A stretch of 64,000 nt of DNA from Haloarcula limicola (GCF_010119205.1 NZ_WRXM01000004.1:62001-126000), one strand, 5' to 3'; positions 32,897 through 42,924 are shown, counted from the stretch's first letter. A program made the numbers and translations. Notes: generated from the sequence alone by a model not told the origin.

Positions 32897-33535
32897 ATGG
32901 CAGACCAGGAAATAGAGAACGCAGTCTCTCGCGCACTCGAGGACGCACCTGAGCGGAACTTCCGCGAGACGGTCGACCTCGCTATCAACTTGCGCGACCT
33001 TGACCTCAACAACCCGTCGAATCGTGTCGACGAGTCTGTCGTCCTTCCTTCCGGCACCGGACAGGAGACCACCATCGTGGTCTTCGCAGAGGGCGAGACC
33101 GCCCTCCGTGCCGAGGAGGTCGCAGACGACGTACTCGACCAGAACGACCTCGAGGAACTGGGTGGCGACGACGACGCCGCCAAGGACCTCGCCGATGACA
33201 CCGACTTCTTCATCGCGGAGACAGACCTGATGCAGGACATCGGTCGCTACCTCGGCACCGTGCTGGGACCGCGCGGGAAGATGCCGGAACCGCTCGACCC
33301 CGACGACGACGTCGTCGAGGTCGTCAACCGCATGAAAAACACCGTACAGCTCCGCAGCGGGGAGCGACGGACGTTCCACACCCGCGTCGGTGCCGAGGAC
33401 ATGTCGGCCGAGGACATCGCCGACAACATCGACGTCATCCTGCGGCGCTTGCACGCCGACCTCGAGAAGGGGCCGCTCAACATCGACTCCGTCTTCGTGA
33501 AGACGACGATGGGCCCCGCCATGGAGGTGGCCTGA
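32897..33535 (+). CDS. rpl1: 50S ribosomal protein L1
   Basis: L1 forms the mobile L1 stalk at the tRNA exit site and represses its own operon in archaea. The 212-residue protein shows the family pattern [39 protein letters not shown] and the C-terminal [20 protein letters not shown]. It overlaps nothing, and L10 starts one base after its stop, so the genes are coupled. Confidence 0.96.
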   Translation: MADQEIENAVSRALEDAPERNFRETVDLAINLRDLDLNNPSNRVDESVVLPSGTGQETTIVVFAEGETALRAEEVADDVLDQNDLEELGGDDDAAKDLADDTDFFIAETDLMQDIGRYLGTVLGPRGKMPEPLDPDDDVVEVVNRMKNTVQLRSGERRTFHTRVGAEDMSAEDIADNIDVILRRLHADLEKGPLNIDSVFVKTTMGPAMEVA

Positions 33536-33536
33536 T

Positions 33537-34586
33537 ATGAGTGCCGAGAGCGAACGAAAGACCGAGACCATCCCGCAGTGGAAGGAAGAGGAAGTCGACG
33601 CGATCGCCGAGATGCTCGAGTCCTACGAGAGCGTCGGCGTCGTCGACATCACCGGAATTCCCTCGCGACAGCTCCAGGACATGCGCCGTGACCTCCACGG
33701 CACCGCGGAGCTCCGCGTCTCCCGAAACACGCTGCTCGTGCGCGCGCTCGAGGAGGTCGACGACGGCCTCGAAGAGCTGACCGAGTACGTCACCGGACAG
33801 GTCGGTCTCATCGGGACGGACAGCAACCCGTTCTCGCTGTACCAGGAACTCGAAGCGTCGAAGACGCCCGCACCCATCGGTGCCGGTGAGGTCGCCCCGA
33901 ACGACATCGTCATCCCCGAGGGTGACACCGGCGTGGACCCGGGCCCGTTCGTCGGCGAGCTCCAGAGCATCGGCGCGGACGCTCGGATCCAGGAGGGCTC
34001 GATTCAGGTCCTCTCCGATTCGACCGTCCTCGAGACGGGCGAAGAGGTCTCGCAGGACCTCGCCAACGTCCTCAACGAGCTGGGCATCGAACCCAAGGAG
34101 GTCGGTCTCGACCTGCGCGCCGTCTACGCCGACGGCGTCCGCTTCGAGCCGGACGAACTGGAACTCGACGTCGAGGAGTACGAGAGCGACATCAAGGCGG
34201 CCGTCAGCGGGGCGTTCAACCTCTCGGTCAACGCCGAGTACCCCACGTCGACGACCGTCACGACCATGCTGCAGACGGCCCGTGGCGAAGCCAAGAGCCT
34301 CGCGCTCGCGGCCGCCATCGAGGACCCCGAGGTCGTCCCCGACCTCGTGAGCAAGGCCGACGCGCAGGTCCGTGCGCTCGCCGCACAGATCGACGACGAG
34401 GAGGCCCTGCCGGAGGAACTCCAGGAGCTGGAGACCGCCCCGGCGACGGAAGAACAGGCTGATGACCACGACGACACCGCTTCTGAGGACGACGCCGAAG
34501 CCGATTCCGAGTCCGAAGCCGACGAGGCCGAGGACGACGATGACGACGACGAAGACGCCGGCGACGCGCTCGGAGCGATGTTCTAA
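33537..34586 (+). CDS. rpl10: 50S ribosomal protein L10 (P0)
   Basis: The L10/P0 protein anchors the L12 stalk dimers on 23S rRNA next to L11. The 349-residue archaeal form has the rRNA-binding N-terminal domain ([20 protein letters not shown]), the archaeal/eukaryal insertion (100-210) and the L12-binding helical spine. A long acidic tail ends in DALGAMF, the P-protein C-terminus that contacts elongation factors. It starts one base after the rpl1 stop. Confidence 0.95.
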   Translation: MSAESERKTETIPQWKEEEVDAIAEMLESYESVGVVDITGIPSRQLQDMRRDLHGTAELRVSRNTLLVRALEEVDDGLEELTEYVTGQVGLIGTDSNPFSLYQELEASKTPAPIGAGEVAPNDIVIPEGDTGVDPGPFVGELQSIGADARIQEGSIQVLSDSTVLETGEEVSQDLANVLNELGIEPKEVGLDLRAVYADGVRFEPDELELDVEEYESDIKAAVSGAFNLSVNAEYPTSTTVTTMLQTARGEAKSLALAAAIEDPEVVPDLVSKADAQVRALAAQIDDEEALPEELQELETAPATEEQADDHDDTASEDDAEADSESEADEAEDDDDDDEDAGDALGAMF

Positions 34587-34607
34587 CACAACTCACACGA
34601 CAGACCA

Positions 34608-34955
34608 ATGGAATACGTTTACGCTGCACTCATCCTGAACGAATCGGGCGAAGAGATCAACGAAGACAACCTCACCGACGTGCTCGACGCCGCCGGCGTC
34701 GACGTCGAGGAGTCCCGCGTCAAGGCGCTCGTCGCGGCCCTCGAGGACGTCGACATCGAGGAGGCCGTCGAGGAGGCCGCTGCCGCACCCGTCGCCGCTG
34801 GCGGCGCTGCCGGCGGCGCACCTGCCGGTGGCGACGAGGACGCCGACGAGGCCGACGACGAGGCCGAAGAAGAGGAAGCCGCCGACGAAGACGACGGCGA
34901 CGACGACGAGGACGACGAGGCCAGCGGCGAGGGCCTCGGCGAGCTCTTCGGCTAA
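34608..34955 (+). CDS. rpl12: 50S ribosomal protein L12 (P1-like)
   Basis: L12 forms the flexible stalk that recruits translation factors. The 115-residue protein has the N-terminal dimerisation domain [20 protein letters not shown], an Ala/Gly/Pro hinge (about 58-75) and a highly acidic tail ending GEGLGELFG, as in archaeal P1-like proteins. It is last in the L1-L10-L12 operon, 21 bases after L10. Confidence 0.95.
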   Translation: MEYVYAALILNESGEEINEDNLTDVLDAAGVDVEESRVKALVAALEDVDIEEAVEEAAAAPVAAGGAAGGAPAGGDEDADEADDEAEEEEAADEDDGDDDEDDEASGEGLGELFG

Positions 34956-35058
34956 TTCGGCGCTTCAGATACGCATTTTCTTTCGCGCGACCGGGTAGCC
35001 GCCGCGCTGTCTCTCCGTCGCCCGCAGGTTCAAGTACCGGAACGGGACCAACGGGCGT

Positions 35059-36285
35059 ATGCTCCCGGTCAGGCTGACGGCGGACCCGCTCTCGGTCGCC
35101 GGGTTGCTGGTCGCCGTCGTCGGCGGCGTCTGCCTCGGCACGCTGAGCGGGCTCGTGCCGGGGTTGCACGCCAACACGCTCGCACTGTTGCTCGCGGCGA
35201 CAGCCGGAGAGGTCCCCGGTCCCCGCCTCTACGTCGGCGCGGCGATGCTCGCCGCCGGGGTGACACACACGTTTCTCGACGTGGTTCCGGCGCTGGCGCT
35301 CGGCGTCCCCGATCCGGCGATGGCCGCCGGTGCGCTGCCGAGCCATCGATTGGTCATCGAGGGTCGCGGCCGCGAGGCGCTTCGCCTGTCCGCGCTGGGG
35401 AGCGGCGGCGCGGTCCTCCTGGCGGTGCCACTCGCCGTTCCCGTGACCGCGGTGATGACGCGGCTCTACCCGCTGGTCTCGGCGAACCTATCGCTGGTGC
35501 TGGGCGGAATCGCGGCGCTACTGGTGCTCACCGAACGCGGACTCGGGCGGCGGGTCGGAGCGGTGCTCTCGCTCGCGGCCAGCGGTGCGCTCGGACTCGC
35601 GCTGCTCGACGCTCCGGTGTCGGGCGCGTTGCCCGTCTCGGACGTCCTCGTCCCGCTGTTCTCCGGGTTGTTCGGCGCGCCCGTGTTACTCTCGGCGATC
35701 GAGGGCGACGGCGTGCCACCGCAGGCCGACGCGCGAGTGACGACGCCACCGCGGGCGATCGCGCTGTTGGCCACCGTCGGGACGCTCTGCGGGGCCGCCG
35801 TCGGCTATCTCCCGGGCGTCTCCAGCGCCGTCGCGGCGACGCTGGCGCTGGGTCTGACGACCAGTCGCGGGCCGCGAGCGTTCGTCGTCACCACGAGCGG
35901 CGTGAACACGGCGACGGCGGTGTTCGCGCTGTTCGCGCTGGTCGCCTTCGGCGATCCTCGGACGGGCGTGCTGGTCGCGCTGGACCGCGCCGCGGTCCCG
36001 CTCGCGCTCCCCTCGTTGTTGACCGCCGTCGCCGTCGCGGGGGTGGCCGGCGCACTGCTGGTGCCCGTACTCGGTGACCGCTACCTGCGGACGGTCGGCC
36101 GGCTAGATCCGACGTGGCTCTCGGTGTCGGTCCTCGCCGGCCTCGTCTGCCTCTCGGCGGTGTTCGCCGGGGCGGTCGGCGTCGGCGCGTTCGGCGCGGC
36201 GACGCTCGTCGGTCACCTGCCGCCGCGCTCTGGCTGTCGGCGAGCGACCCTGATGGGCGTGCTCCTCGTTCCCATCGCTTTATAG
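35059..36285 (+). CDS. TctA/DUF112-type membrane transporter
   Basis: A 408-residue, very hydrophobic protein with ten or more helices. The N-terminal LVPGLHANTLALLLAA and the internal GYLPGVSSAVAATLAL form a duplicated PG(L/V) motif found in the TctA family of tripartite tricarboxylate transporter permeases, and archaeal single-gene members of COG1784 share it. No TctB or binding protein gene is near, so it may work alone and on another substrate. The gene is extremely GC-rich. It is convergent with corA and overlaps its end by six bases. Confidence 0.75.
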   Translation: MLPVRLTADPLSVAGLLVAVVGGVCLGTLSGLVPGLHANTLALLLAATAGEVPGPRLYVGAAMLAAGVTHTFLDVVPALALGVPDPAMAAGALPSHRLVIEGRGREALRLSALGSGGAVLLAVPLAVPVTAVMTRLYPLVSANLSLVLGGIAALLVLTERGLGRRVGAVLSLAASGALGLALLDAPVSGALPVSDVLVPLFSGLFGAPVLLSAIEGDGVPPQADARVTTPPRAIALLATVGTLCGAAVGYLPGVSSAVAATLALGLTTSRGPRAFVVTTSGVNTATAVFALFALVAFGDPRTGVLVALDRAAVPLALPSLLTAVAVAGVAGALLVPVLGDRYLRTVGRLDPTWLSVSVLAGLVCLSAVFAGAVGVGAFGAATLVGHLPPRSGCRRATLMGVLLVPIAL

Positions 36286-37257
36286 GTAACCCCGACGGCG
36301 AAAGTGAACGAGCATGAGGGCGGTCATCAGCGCCATCCCGAGTATCGTCGCCGGATAGGCGTACGTCCAGCCCAACTCCGGCATGTTGTACGGACCGCCG
36401 GCGAAGTTCATCCCGTAGACGCCGACGACGAAGGTCAGCGGGATGAATATCGTGGCGACGACGGTGAGGACCTTCATCACCTCGTTGGTCGACTGCGAGA
36501 GCGTGTTGAGGTAGATGTCGCGTGCGCCCGCGACCAGATCGCGGTACGTCTCGGTCAGGTCCACGATCTGGACGAGGTGGTCGTGGATGTCGCGGAAGTA
36601 CTTCTCCGTCTGTTGCTGGACCTGTGGCGGGTCCCCCCGAGCGAGGGTCCCGACGGCCTCGCGCGCCGGCCAGACCTGCTTACGGAAAGAGAGCAGGTCC
36701 CGGCGCACGTCGTTGATCTTCTCCAGCGTCTCGATGTCCGTCGAGACGAGCACTTCCTCCTCTATCTCCTCGATGTCGGTCTCGACGTCGTCGAGTAGAT
36801 CGAAGTAAGCGTCCACGATGACATCGGCGACGCGGGAGGCGGTGAAGTCCGGCCCCCGATGGAGCAGGCGTTCGTCGCCGCGCTCGGCGGCGTCCATCAC
36901 GCGCTGGACCGCGGCGACTCGGCCCGGTGAGAGAGTGACGACCCAGTCCCGACCGATGAAGATACCGACGGGGCTGGTCGCGACCTCCTTCTCGAAGGTC
37001 GTCTCGCCGGGCGTGAGCGTGACGCTCTTGAGGAGGACGAACGTGTGGTCGGCGAACTCCTCGGTCTTGGCCCTGACGCCGTTGCGGAGGTCGTCGATAG
37101 CGAGGCGGTGGAGGTCGAAGGCCGCGGCGACGGCGTCGATCTCCTCGTCGTCGGCGTCGGCGACGTGGACCCACGTCGTCCCGACGGCGCGGCGGGCGGC
37201 GGTCAGGTCGTCGTAGGCCACGGCCTCCCGGTCGGCGTAGACCAGCGCGGAGATCAC
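36280..37257 (-). CDS. corA: CorA-type magnesium/cobalt transporter
   Basis: CorA is a pentameric divalent-cation channel. The 325-residue protein has the large N-terminal cytoplasmic domain, the long stalk helix (about 180-260), two C-terminal transmembrane helices and the selectivity motif GMN in VVGVYGMNF, with the periplasmic loop GGPYNMPELG. The start is a GTG that overlaps the stop of an upstream 55-residue gene as GTGA, so translation is probably coupled. Confidence 0.92.
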   Translation of the reverse strand: MISALVYADREAVAYDDLTAARRAVGTTWVHVADADDEEIDAVAAAFDLHRLAIDDLRNGVRAKTEEFADHTFVLLKSVTLTPGETTFEKEVATSPVGIFIGRDWVVTLSPGRVAAVQRVMDAAERGDERLLHRGPDFTASRVADVIVDAYFDLLDDVETDIEEIEEEVLVSTDIETLEKINDVRRDLLSFRKQVWPAREAVGTLARGDPPQVQQQTEKYFRDIHDHLVQIVDLTETYRDLVAGARDIYLNTLSQSTNEVMKVLTVVATIFIPLTFVVGVYGMNFAGGPYNMPELGWTYAYPATILGMALMTALMLVHFRRRGYL

Positions 37258-37421
37258 GTCGGTCCCTCCGCGTCGGACCGGCCGACCGCGACCGCTGTCA
37301 GTCCGACCATGAGCGCCGGAAGCGACAGCTCACGGCCGGGATAGGGGACGAGAACGCCCGCGCCGTAGCCCACGAGACCGGCACCGGTCAGTGCCGCCCC
37401 CGCGAGGGAGACGGAATTCAT
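37254..37421 (-). CDS. 55-residue membrane micro-protein coupled to corA
   Basis: An ATG frame encodes MNSVSLAGAALTGAGLVGYG, a turn with PYPGRE, then SLPALMVGLTAVAVGRSDAE and a short tail: two Gly/Ala/Leu helices joined by a short loop. Its TGA overlaps the corA GTG start by four bases. Length, hydrophobic pattern and coupling make it a likely real gene, possibly a CorA accessory subunit. It is too short and plain to name. Confidence 0.6.
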   Translation of the reverse strand: MNSVSLAGAALTGAGLVGYGAGVLVPYPGRELSLPALMVGLTAVAVGRSDAEGPT

Positions 37422-37478
37422 GGCGCGGTAATCACAGTGACGGATGAAAAGCGTACTCCACGCCGCGGACCGACCGGC

Positions 37479-38114
37479 TCAGTTCCCCTCGTGTTCCAGG
37501 CCCCGAAGCATCGTATCGACGCGGGCCTGCTCGTCTATCTCGTCTGGATGGACCGCGAACACGACGATGACGTCGCCCTCGTGCTCGAAGGAGGCCGCGT
37601 GCATCAGGACGTCGACGTCCTGCCCGAAGACGGTCATCACTCCCGAGAACGTGCTGACCTGTCGGGCCTCGCCGAGCGACTGCGTAGTGCGATTGCTCTC
37701 GAACTGGATGTCCCGGACGCCGCCGGCGCGAGCGGCCACCTGTGCGACGACCTCTCGGTTCGACCAGCTAGCGGCGGGGTTGAGGCTCTGCCCGGCCACC
37801 TCGGCGTTGGGCGTCGAGACGACGACAAAGCGGGATAGCTGTACCGTCCCGAGCGGGCCGAAGTCGATGCCGCGACGGTACTGGTCGACGTGGCTGACGA
37901 CGCGGATCGTCCGCTCCTGTCCCGCGAACTCGACGGTTCGAGTGACGTTCTGTTCGGTCGAGTTGGTCAGTTCGTACCCCGTCGATTCCAGGACGCTGTC
38001 GTCGACGCTGGTCGGCGCGGACTCGAACGCGACGGTCTCGCCCGTGATGAGGCCGACGCATCCGGAGGAGACGACGAGGAGGGCGACGAGGACACCCAGT
38101 AGCGGTTTGCGCAT
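37479..38114 (-). CDS. DUF6517-type lipoprotein
   Basis: A 211-residue lipoprotein with signal MRKPLLGVLVALLVVSSGCV (lipobox Cys 19) and a soluble alpha/beta domain containing ESTGYELTNSTEQNVTRTVE and AAGQSLNP-like AEVAGQSLNPAASWSN. I recognise it as the haloarchaeal DUF6517 family, from memory. A paralogue with similar layout is encoded at 62214-62990. Function unknown; it should sit on the outer face of the membrane. Confidence 0.75.
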   Translation of the reverse strand: MRKPLLGVLVALLVVSSGCVGLITGETVAFESAPTSVDDSVLESTGYELTNSTEQNVTRTVEFAGQERTIRVVSHVDQYRRGIDFGPLGTVQLSRFVVVSTPNAEVAGQSLNPAASWSNREVVAQVAARAGGVRDIQFESNRTTQSLGEARQVSTFSGVMTVFGQDVDVLMHAASFEHEGDVIVVFAVHPDEIDEQARVDTMLRGLEHEGN

Positions 38115-38160
38115 ACGAGAACTGTACGAGTGGGGGGTGATAAGTCCGCCGCCGCTACTC

Positions 38161-39642
38161 TCAGAGTCGATAGCTCGGGCCGTCGTCGGTGTCCTGTACC
38201 TCCACGCCGAGCGCTTCGAGTTCGTCGCGCAGCTCGTCGGCCCGCTCGTAGTTGCCGGCGTCCCGTTCCCGTTCGCGCACGTCGAGGACGAGTTCGACGA
38301 TATCGCCGGCGAGCGTCACGTCGCTTTCCCCGCCCGCGTCGCCGAAGGAGAGGCCGAGAATCCCCCCGCCGAACTCCTCGAACGTCTCGATCGCCTCCCG
38401 AAGCGCGCGGTAGTCGTACTCGTCGGTCCCGTCGACGTGCGTGTTGACCGCGCTCGTCAGGTCCAGCAGCGCGGTCGTCGCCTCGCGCGTGTTGAAGTCG
38501 TCGTTCATCGCCGCCTCGAAGTCGTCGCGGACCGAGTCGACGGCGTCGCGGAGCCCCTCGTCTTCGACTTTCGCGTAGGCGTCGACGTCGTCGCAGGCCT
38601 CGACCGCTCGCTCGTAACCGCGCCGGAGGCGGTCCCAGCGCTCCTCGGCCTCGGCGATGGTCTCCTCGCTGTAGGTCGCCCGCGAGGTGTACGCCGTCGA
38701 GAGGAGGAAGGTCCGGAGCACGTCGGGACCGAACTCGTCGACGGCCGCGCCGACGGTGAAGAAGTTCCCCAGCGAGGAGGACATCTTCTCGCCTTTCGTC
38801 TCCAGCAGTCGAACGTGCAGCCAGTAGTCGGCGAAGCGTTGGCCGGTCGCCGCTTCGCTCTGTGCCACCTCGTTCTCGTGGTGCGGGAAGACGAGGTCCT
38901 GTCCGCCGACGTGAATGTCGATGGTCTCGTCTAAGTGCGTCATCGACATCGCCGAACACTCGATGTGCCAGCCCGGTCGGCCCTCGCCCCACGGCGAGTC
39001 CCACGTCTGAGCGGTCTCGCAGGCCTCTTCGGCGGGCGCGGCCTCCGGGTGCTGGTGCTCCTCGATGTCCTCCGGCGCGACGCCGCCGCCCTTCCAGAGC
39101 GCGAAGTCCGCGGGGTGGCGCTTCTCCGATTCGGCGTCTTCGCCCTGCGACTCTATCTCGTCGACGGACTGGTTCGATAGCTTCCCGTACCCCTCGAAAC
39201 TCGTCACGTCGAAGTACACCGAGCCGTCGGCCTCGTAGGCGTGGCCGCCCTCGACGAGTCGCTCGACGAGGCCGATGATCTCGGGGATGTGCTCAGAGAC
39301 GCGGGGGTAGACCTCCGCGCGGTCGAGATTCAGCGAGCGCATGTCCTCGATGACCTGCCGGACGTAGTGTCGAGCGACGCTCTCCTCGCTGTCGCCGTCC
39401 TCGCCGACGCGGGCGACGATCTTCTCGTTGACGTCGGTGAAGTTCTCGACGTGGTGGACGTCGTACCCCAGCCACTCCAGCCAGCGACACATCACGTCGA
39501 CGTGGACCCACCCGCGGGCGTGGCCCAGATGCGGCGGGTCAGAGGTCGTGAGGCCGCAGTAGTAGAGCAGGACGGAGTCGGGGTCGCGCGGCTCGAACGG
39601 CTCTGTCTCGCCGGTCAGCGTGTTCGTCACGCGCAGCGTCAT
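38161..39642 (-). CDS. cysS: Cysteinyl-tRNA synthetase
   Basis: The 493-residue class I synthetase charges tRNA-Cys. It has the HIGH variant HLGHARGWVHVDV with the zinc-binding YYCGLTTSDPP, the substrate-site GWHIECSAMSMTHLDETIDIHVGGQDL, the KMSKS variant KMSSSLGNF and a C-terminal anticodon domain. Family length is usual. The ATG start gives MTLRVTNTLTGE. It stands alone. Confidence 0.96.
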   Translation of the reverse strand: MTLRVTNTLTGETEPFEPRDPDSVLLYYCGLTTSDPPHLGHARGWVHVDVMCRWLEWLGYDVHHVENFTDVNEKIVARVGEDGDSEESVARHYVRQVIEDMRSLNLDRAEVYPRVSEHIPEIIGLVERLVEGGHAYEADGSVYFDVTSFEGYGKLSNQSVDEIESQGEDAESEKRHPADFALWKGGGVAPEDIEEHQHPEAAPAEEACETAQTWDSPWGEGRPGWHIECSAMSMTHLDETIDIHVGGQDLVFPHHENEVAQSEAATGQRFADYWLHVRLLETKGEKMSSSLGNFFTVGAAVDEFGPDVLRTFLLSTAYTSRATYSEETIAEAEERWDRLRRGYERAVEACDDVDAYAKVEDEGLRDAVDSVRDDFEAAMNDDFNTREATTALLDLTSAVNTHVDGTDEYDYRALREAIETFEEFGGGILGLSFGDAGGESDVTLAGDIVELVLDVRERERDAGNYERADELRDELEALGVEVQDTDDGPSYRL

Positions 39643-39710
39643 TGTCGGAGTGGACTGCTCCTGGCCGCTTTAAGCCGTCGGATAGCCGGCGCGTGACCGC
39701 TGGGACCGGC

Positions 39711-40199
39711 TCACCGACCGACGGCGTCCTCGGTGATTCTGAGCGCGTCCGGACCGTGGCGGCGTTCGACGACCACGGCGAGCGTGGCGTCGCCGACGGC
39801 GGCCGCCTCGACGGGCACCTCTGCGGCCCGCAGCCGCCCGAGAACGTCGGCCAGCGCGGTCGGGGAGAGGTCGCCGCTGGCGACGATGCCCGTCAGCGAC
39901 CCGGCTCCGTCGGCGAACGCCGCGTCGCCGACGACGAGCAGCGGCGAGGTCTCGTCGTCGTCCGCGTCGTCAGTTCGTCCCAATCCGCTTCGCATCGCGA
40001 CGCGGGCCTCGCTGTCGTGAACCGGGTCGTCGGGGAGCTCCTCGGCGAAGCGGCGCAACGCGGTGGCGACGGCGTCGGTCTCCCCCGCCACGTCGAGTGT
40101 TCGAGCGGCGGCGGTGTAGTTGACGACGCCCGCTCGGAGCGCGTCGTAGAGGAACGGGCGCTCGCGGACGGCGTCGCGCGTGGCGGCGGCGAGTGACAT
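39711..40199 (-). CDS. Conserved haloarchaeal protein divergent from cbiX (ACT-like)
   Basis: The 162-residue protein starts at the ATG giving MSLAAATRDAVRERPFLYDA. Its N-terminal half is a helical, HTH-like unit (LRAGVVNYTAAARTLDV). Its C-terminal half has the beta-alpha-beta rhythm of an ACT or similar ligand-sensing domain (LTGIVASGDLSPTALADVLG, VPVEAAAVGDATLAVVVER). That combination would suit a regulator. It is divergent from the cobalt chelatase, 85 bases apart. Family known to me only as a haloarchaeal DUF. Confidence 0.65.
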   Translation of the reverse strand: MSLAAATRDAVRERPFLYDALRAGVVNYTAAARTLDVAGETDAVATALRRFAEELPDDPVHDSEARVAMRSGLGRTDDADDDETSPLLVVGDAAFADGAGSLTGIVASGDLSPTALADVLGRLRAAEVPVEAAAVGDATLAVVVERRHGPDALRITEDAVGR

Positions 40200-40284
40200 A
40201 CGAAGTGGCGGGCGACGCGGGACCAAAAGTCTACCCGACGCCGCCAGCGAAGCCCATAAGAGCGGGTCGTCCCAAGCGAATCGC

Positions 40285-41163
40285 ATGAGACAGGCACTCG
40301 TCATCGCGGCTCACGGCTCGCATCTGAACGCCGAGTCGAGCGCGCCGACGTTCACGCACGCCGACACGATCCGCGCCACGGGCGCGTTCGACGAGGTCCG
40401 CGAGACGTTCTGGAAGGAGGAGCCGTCCTTCCGCGAGGGGCTTCGCACCGTCGACGCCGAGGAGGTGTATCTCGTTCCGCTGTTCGTCTCGGAGGGGTAC
40501 TTCACCGAGCAGGTCATCCCCCGGGAGTTCCGCCTGGAGGAGTGGGACCCGGAGCTGTGGGACTCCGACGGCACCAGCGCCACGCACGCGACGCTCACCG
40601 CCGGGGACACCGGCCAGACGGTCCACTACTGCGGCCCGGTCGGTACCCACGACTCGATGAGCGACGTCATCGTCCAGCGGGCGGAGTCGGTCACCGGCGA
40701 CCCCGACGTGGGCGAGGGGTTCGGCCTCGCGGTCGTCGGCCACGGCACCGAGCGCAACGAGAACTCGGCGAAGGCCATCGAGTACCACGCCGACCGCATC
40801 CGCGGGATGGACCGCTTCGACGAGGTGGAGGCGCTGTTCATGGACGAGGACCCCGAGGTCGACGACGTGACGGAGTTCTTCGAGAGCGACGATATCGTCG
40901 TCGTCCCGCTGTTCATCGCCGACGGCTACCACACGCAGGAAGACATTCCCGAGGACATGGGCCTCACCGACGACTACCGGACCGGGTGGGAGACGCCCGC
41001 CGAGGTCGACGGCCACCGCATCTGGTACTCGGGGGCCGTCGGGACCGAGCCGCTGATGGCCGACGTGTTGCTCGAACAGGCCGCCGACGCCGGGGCCGAC
41101 GTGCGCGCGGCCATCGAACGAGTCCGCGAGGAGACCAGAGAGCGCGTCGCGAGCGGCGACTGA
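40285..41163 (+). CDS. cbiX: Sirohydrochlorin cobaltochelatase CbiX
   Basis: The 292-residue protein is a class II chelatase with two homologous halves, each opening with an active-site motif: AAHGSHLNAES (residues 7-17) and VVGHGTERNENS (near 151). It inserts cobalt into sirohydrochlorin at the start of the anaerobic cobalamin pathway. It is followed by a DR2241-type Fe-S protein, the usual neighbour in haloarchaea. The ATG giving MRQALVIAAHG was chosen. Confidence 0.92.
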   Translation: MRQALVIAAHGSHLNAESSAPTFTHADTIRATGAFDEVRETFWKEEPSFREGLRTVDAEEVYLVPLFVSEGYFTEQVIPREFRLEEWDPELWDSDGTSATHATLTAGDTGQTVHYCGPVGTHDSMSDVIVQRAESVTGDPDVGEGFGLAVVGHGTERNENSAKAIEYHADRIRGMDRFDEVEALFMDEDPEVDDVTEFFESDDIVVVPLFIADGYHTQEDIPEDMGLTDDYRTGWETPAEVDGHRIWYSGAVGTEPLMADVLLEQAADAGADVRAAIERVREETRERVASGD

Positions 41164-41241
41164 TCCGACTCGGATTCTCCGCTGTCACGCCGTCCTGCCG
41201 GAACGAGCGGCTTTTTGCGCTCCGACTGCTACCCCGCGGAC

Positions 41242-42345
41242 ATGGACGAGTCTCACGTCGAGGCGTTCGCCGACGCCGCGTCGGACGGCGTCGCGTTCGA
41301 CGGCATCGAGGCGCGGGTGGAGGGCGACAGCTACGCCGTCGAGGCCGCCGACGGGTCGGCGACGGTCGTCGCCACCGAGGAGTTCGCCGACGTGGCCGCG
41401 GAGTACGACGAGTACGTCACGAACTGGTACTTCTGGCACGCGACGGCTCCGCAGGCCCAGGCTCGCTGGGCGTTCCTCCGGTGGGTCGAGGGGGCGGACT
41501 CGACGCCGGTCCCCGAGCGATACGACCGCTTGCGGGAGGGGCTGACGACGACGTGGGGTCAGTTGGCGATCACCGTTTCGCTGACCGGGGGCGGCGACCG
41601 GGTCTACGAACTCCGTCACGAGGACGACCAGGCCGAGATCGACCGCGGTGAAGCTCTCGCGCTCGACACCTACGAGGACCCGCTCGACGCCCGCGAACTC
41701 GCCAAGCACGACGACGACGGACAGTACCGCCCGCTCAAGACCGCGCCCACCCTCCAGACGGGATGGGAGTTCGCCGCACTCGGCCCAGCCGACCTCGTCG
41801 AGGCGGTCCACGCCTTCTACCCGGCGACGGTCCAGAACTGGTATCGGGAGCGCGAGGGCGAGTTCGACGTGAACCACTGGCACGAGACCGTCGAGCGCCA
41901 GACCGGCATCTACGGCGTGGTACAGACGTGGGACCGCGGCGAGGGCCACGAACACGTCGACTGGGTCGCGGAGGCCTGCTGTGACGACTCCCAGTGCCTG
42001 AAGCGCCGCGAGTGGGAGTACGACGAGGAGACGGCGCTCGACCCCGGGGGCAACCAGACCGACGAGGGCGAATTCCCCTGCCGCGAACCCTGCTCGCTCG
42101 TCATCTCCGCCGCGCGCAAGTGGACGAAACTCGAAGGCGAGGAGTCCCGGACCTACGAGTTCGAACTGACGCCCAGCGAGAAGGAACAGGTCGAGGAGAT
42201 CATCGACGCCGTGGCCGACGGCCGTACGGCGGACGTCAGGGAGGCGGACATCTACGACGGCGCGAACCGCTATCGGACGCGGTTCCTCCGAGCGAAACGG
42301 TTCGACGACGAGGGCAACCTCTCGGGGATCGAAACCGACGACTGA
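41242..42345 (+). CDS. DR2241-family Fe-S protein, cobalamin-associated
   Basis: This 367-residue protein is of the type I associate with Deinococcus DR2241. It is largely alpha/beta, with a C-terminal cysteine cluster EACCDDSQC, then FPCREPCS (about residues 245-290), suited to a 4Fe-4S centre. Its position 78 bases after cbiX suggests a role in cobalamin precursor metabolism, perhaps redox or protein stability. The ATG giving MDESHVEAF was chosen because the upstream bases are promoter-like. Precise reaction unknown. Confidence 0.8.
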   Translation: MDESHVEAFADAASDGVAFDGIEARVEGDSYAVEAADGSATVVATEEFADVAAEYDEYVTNWYFWHATAPQAQARWAFLRWVEGADSTPVPERYDRLREGLTTTWGQLAITVSLTGGGDRVYELRHEDDQAEIDRGEALALDTYEDPLDARELAKHDDDGQYRPLKTAPTLQTGWEFAALGPADLVEAVHAFYPATVQNWYREREGEFDVNHWHETVERQTGIYGVVQTWDRGEGHEHVDWVAEACCDDSQCLKRREWEYDEETALDPGGNQTDEGEFPCREPCSLVISAARKWTKLEGEESRTYEFELTPSEKEQVEEIIDAVADGRTADVREADIYDGANRYRTRFLRAKRFDDEGNLSGIETDD

Positions 42346-42366
42346 GAACGACGCGAGCGAGGCGAC

Positions 42367-42924
42367 TCACCGAGCGGCGGCCGCGTAGACGGCGACGAGC
42401 GTGCCGATGGCGACCAGTAGCGCGAGGAAGACGACGAGGAGGTTCTGTGAGAGGAACGCGGCCAGCACCGCGAAAAACAGCACGGCACCGCCGACCGCCA
42501 GAACCTGTTCGTCGGGGACGTCGGCCAGCGCGAACCCCGTGTTCGAGTCGCGCTTCGGCTGTGGCTTGGCGAGGTCCTCGTCGACCTGTACGGGTTCGTC
42601 CTCGGGTTCGGGTTCAGCGATCCGAACGTCGACGTAGCGGGTCGTGCTCCCGTAGGCCGTGACGACCTTCAGGTTCCCGCGGGTCTCGCCGTCGCCGTCG
42701 ACCGTCACGCGGACGCGCCGCTCGCTGTCCCGGTCGACGTGGTAGTTCGTGGCTTCGAGGGCGGCCAGCTTCGAGAGCGAATCGTCGAGGTGCAAGTGGA
42801 CGTGCGTCGACTCGCCGTGGTTGATGAGGCGCACGTCGAAGCTATCGCTCGTCTCGAAGGTATCCGGGACCTCCAGCCCGTGGAGCTCCTTCCGGTTGAT
42901 GTGGACGGGCAACGAGTCGGGCAC
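42367..42924 (-). CDS. Haloarchaeal beta-domain protein with C-terminal membrane helices
   Basis: The 185-residue protein has an N-terminal beta-sandwich-like domain (FDVRLINHGESTHVHLHLDD, VRVTVDGDG, YVDVRIAE) of about 105 residues, an acidic linker and two C-terminal helices (about 140-182). There is no signal peptide, so orientation is uncertain. Haloarchaeal homologues carry only a DUF name. It is convergent with the DR2241-type gene. Confidence 0.65.
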   Translation of the reverse strand: MPDSLPVHINRKELHGLEVPDTFETSDSFDVRLINHGESTHVHLHLDDSLSKLAALEATNYHVDRDSERRVRVTVDGDGETRGNLKVVTAYGSTTRYVDVRIAEPEPEDEPVQVDEDLAKPQPKRDSNTGFALADVPDEQVLAVGGAVLFFAVLAAFLSQNLLVVFLALLVAIGTLVAVYAAAAR

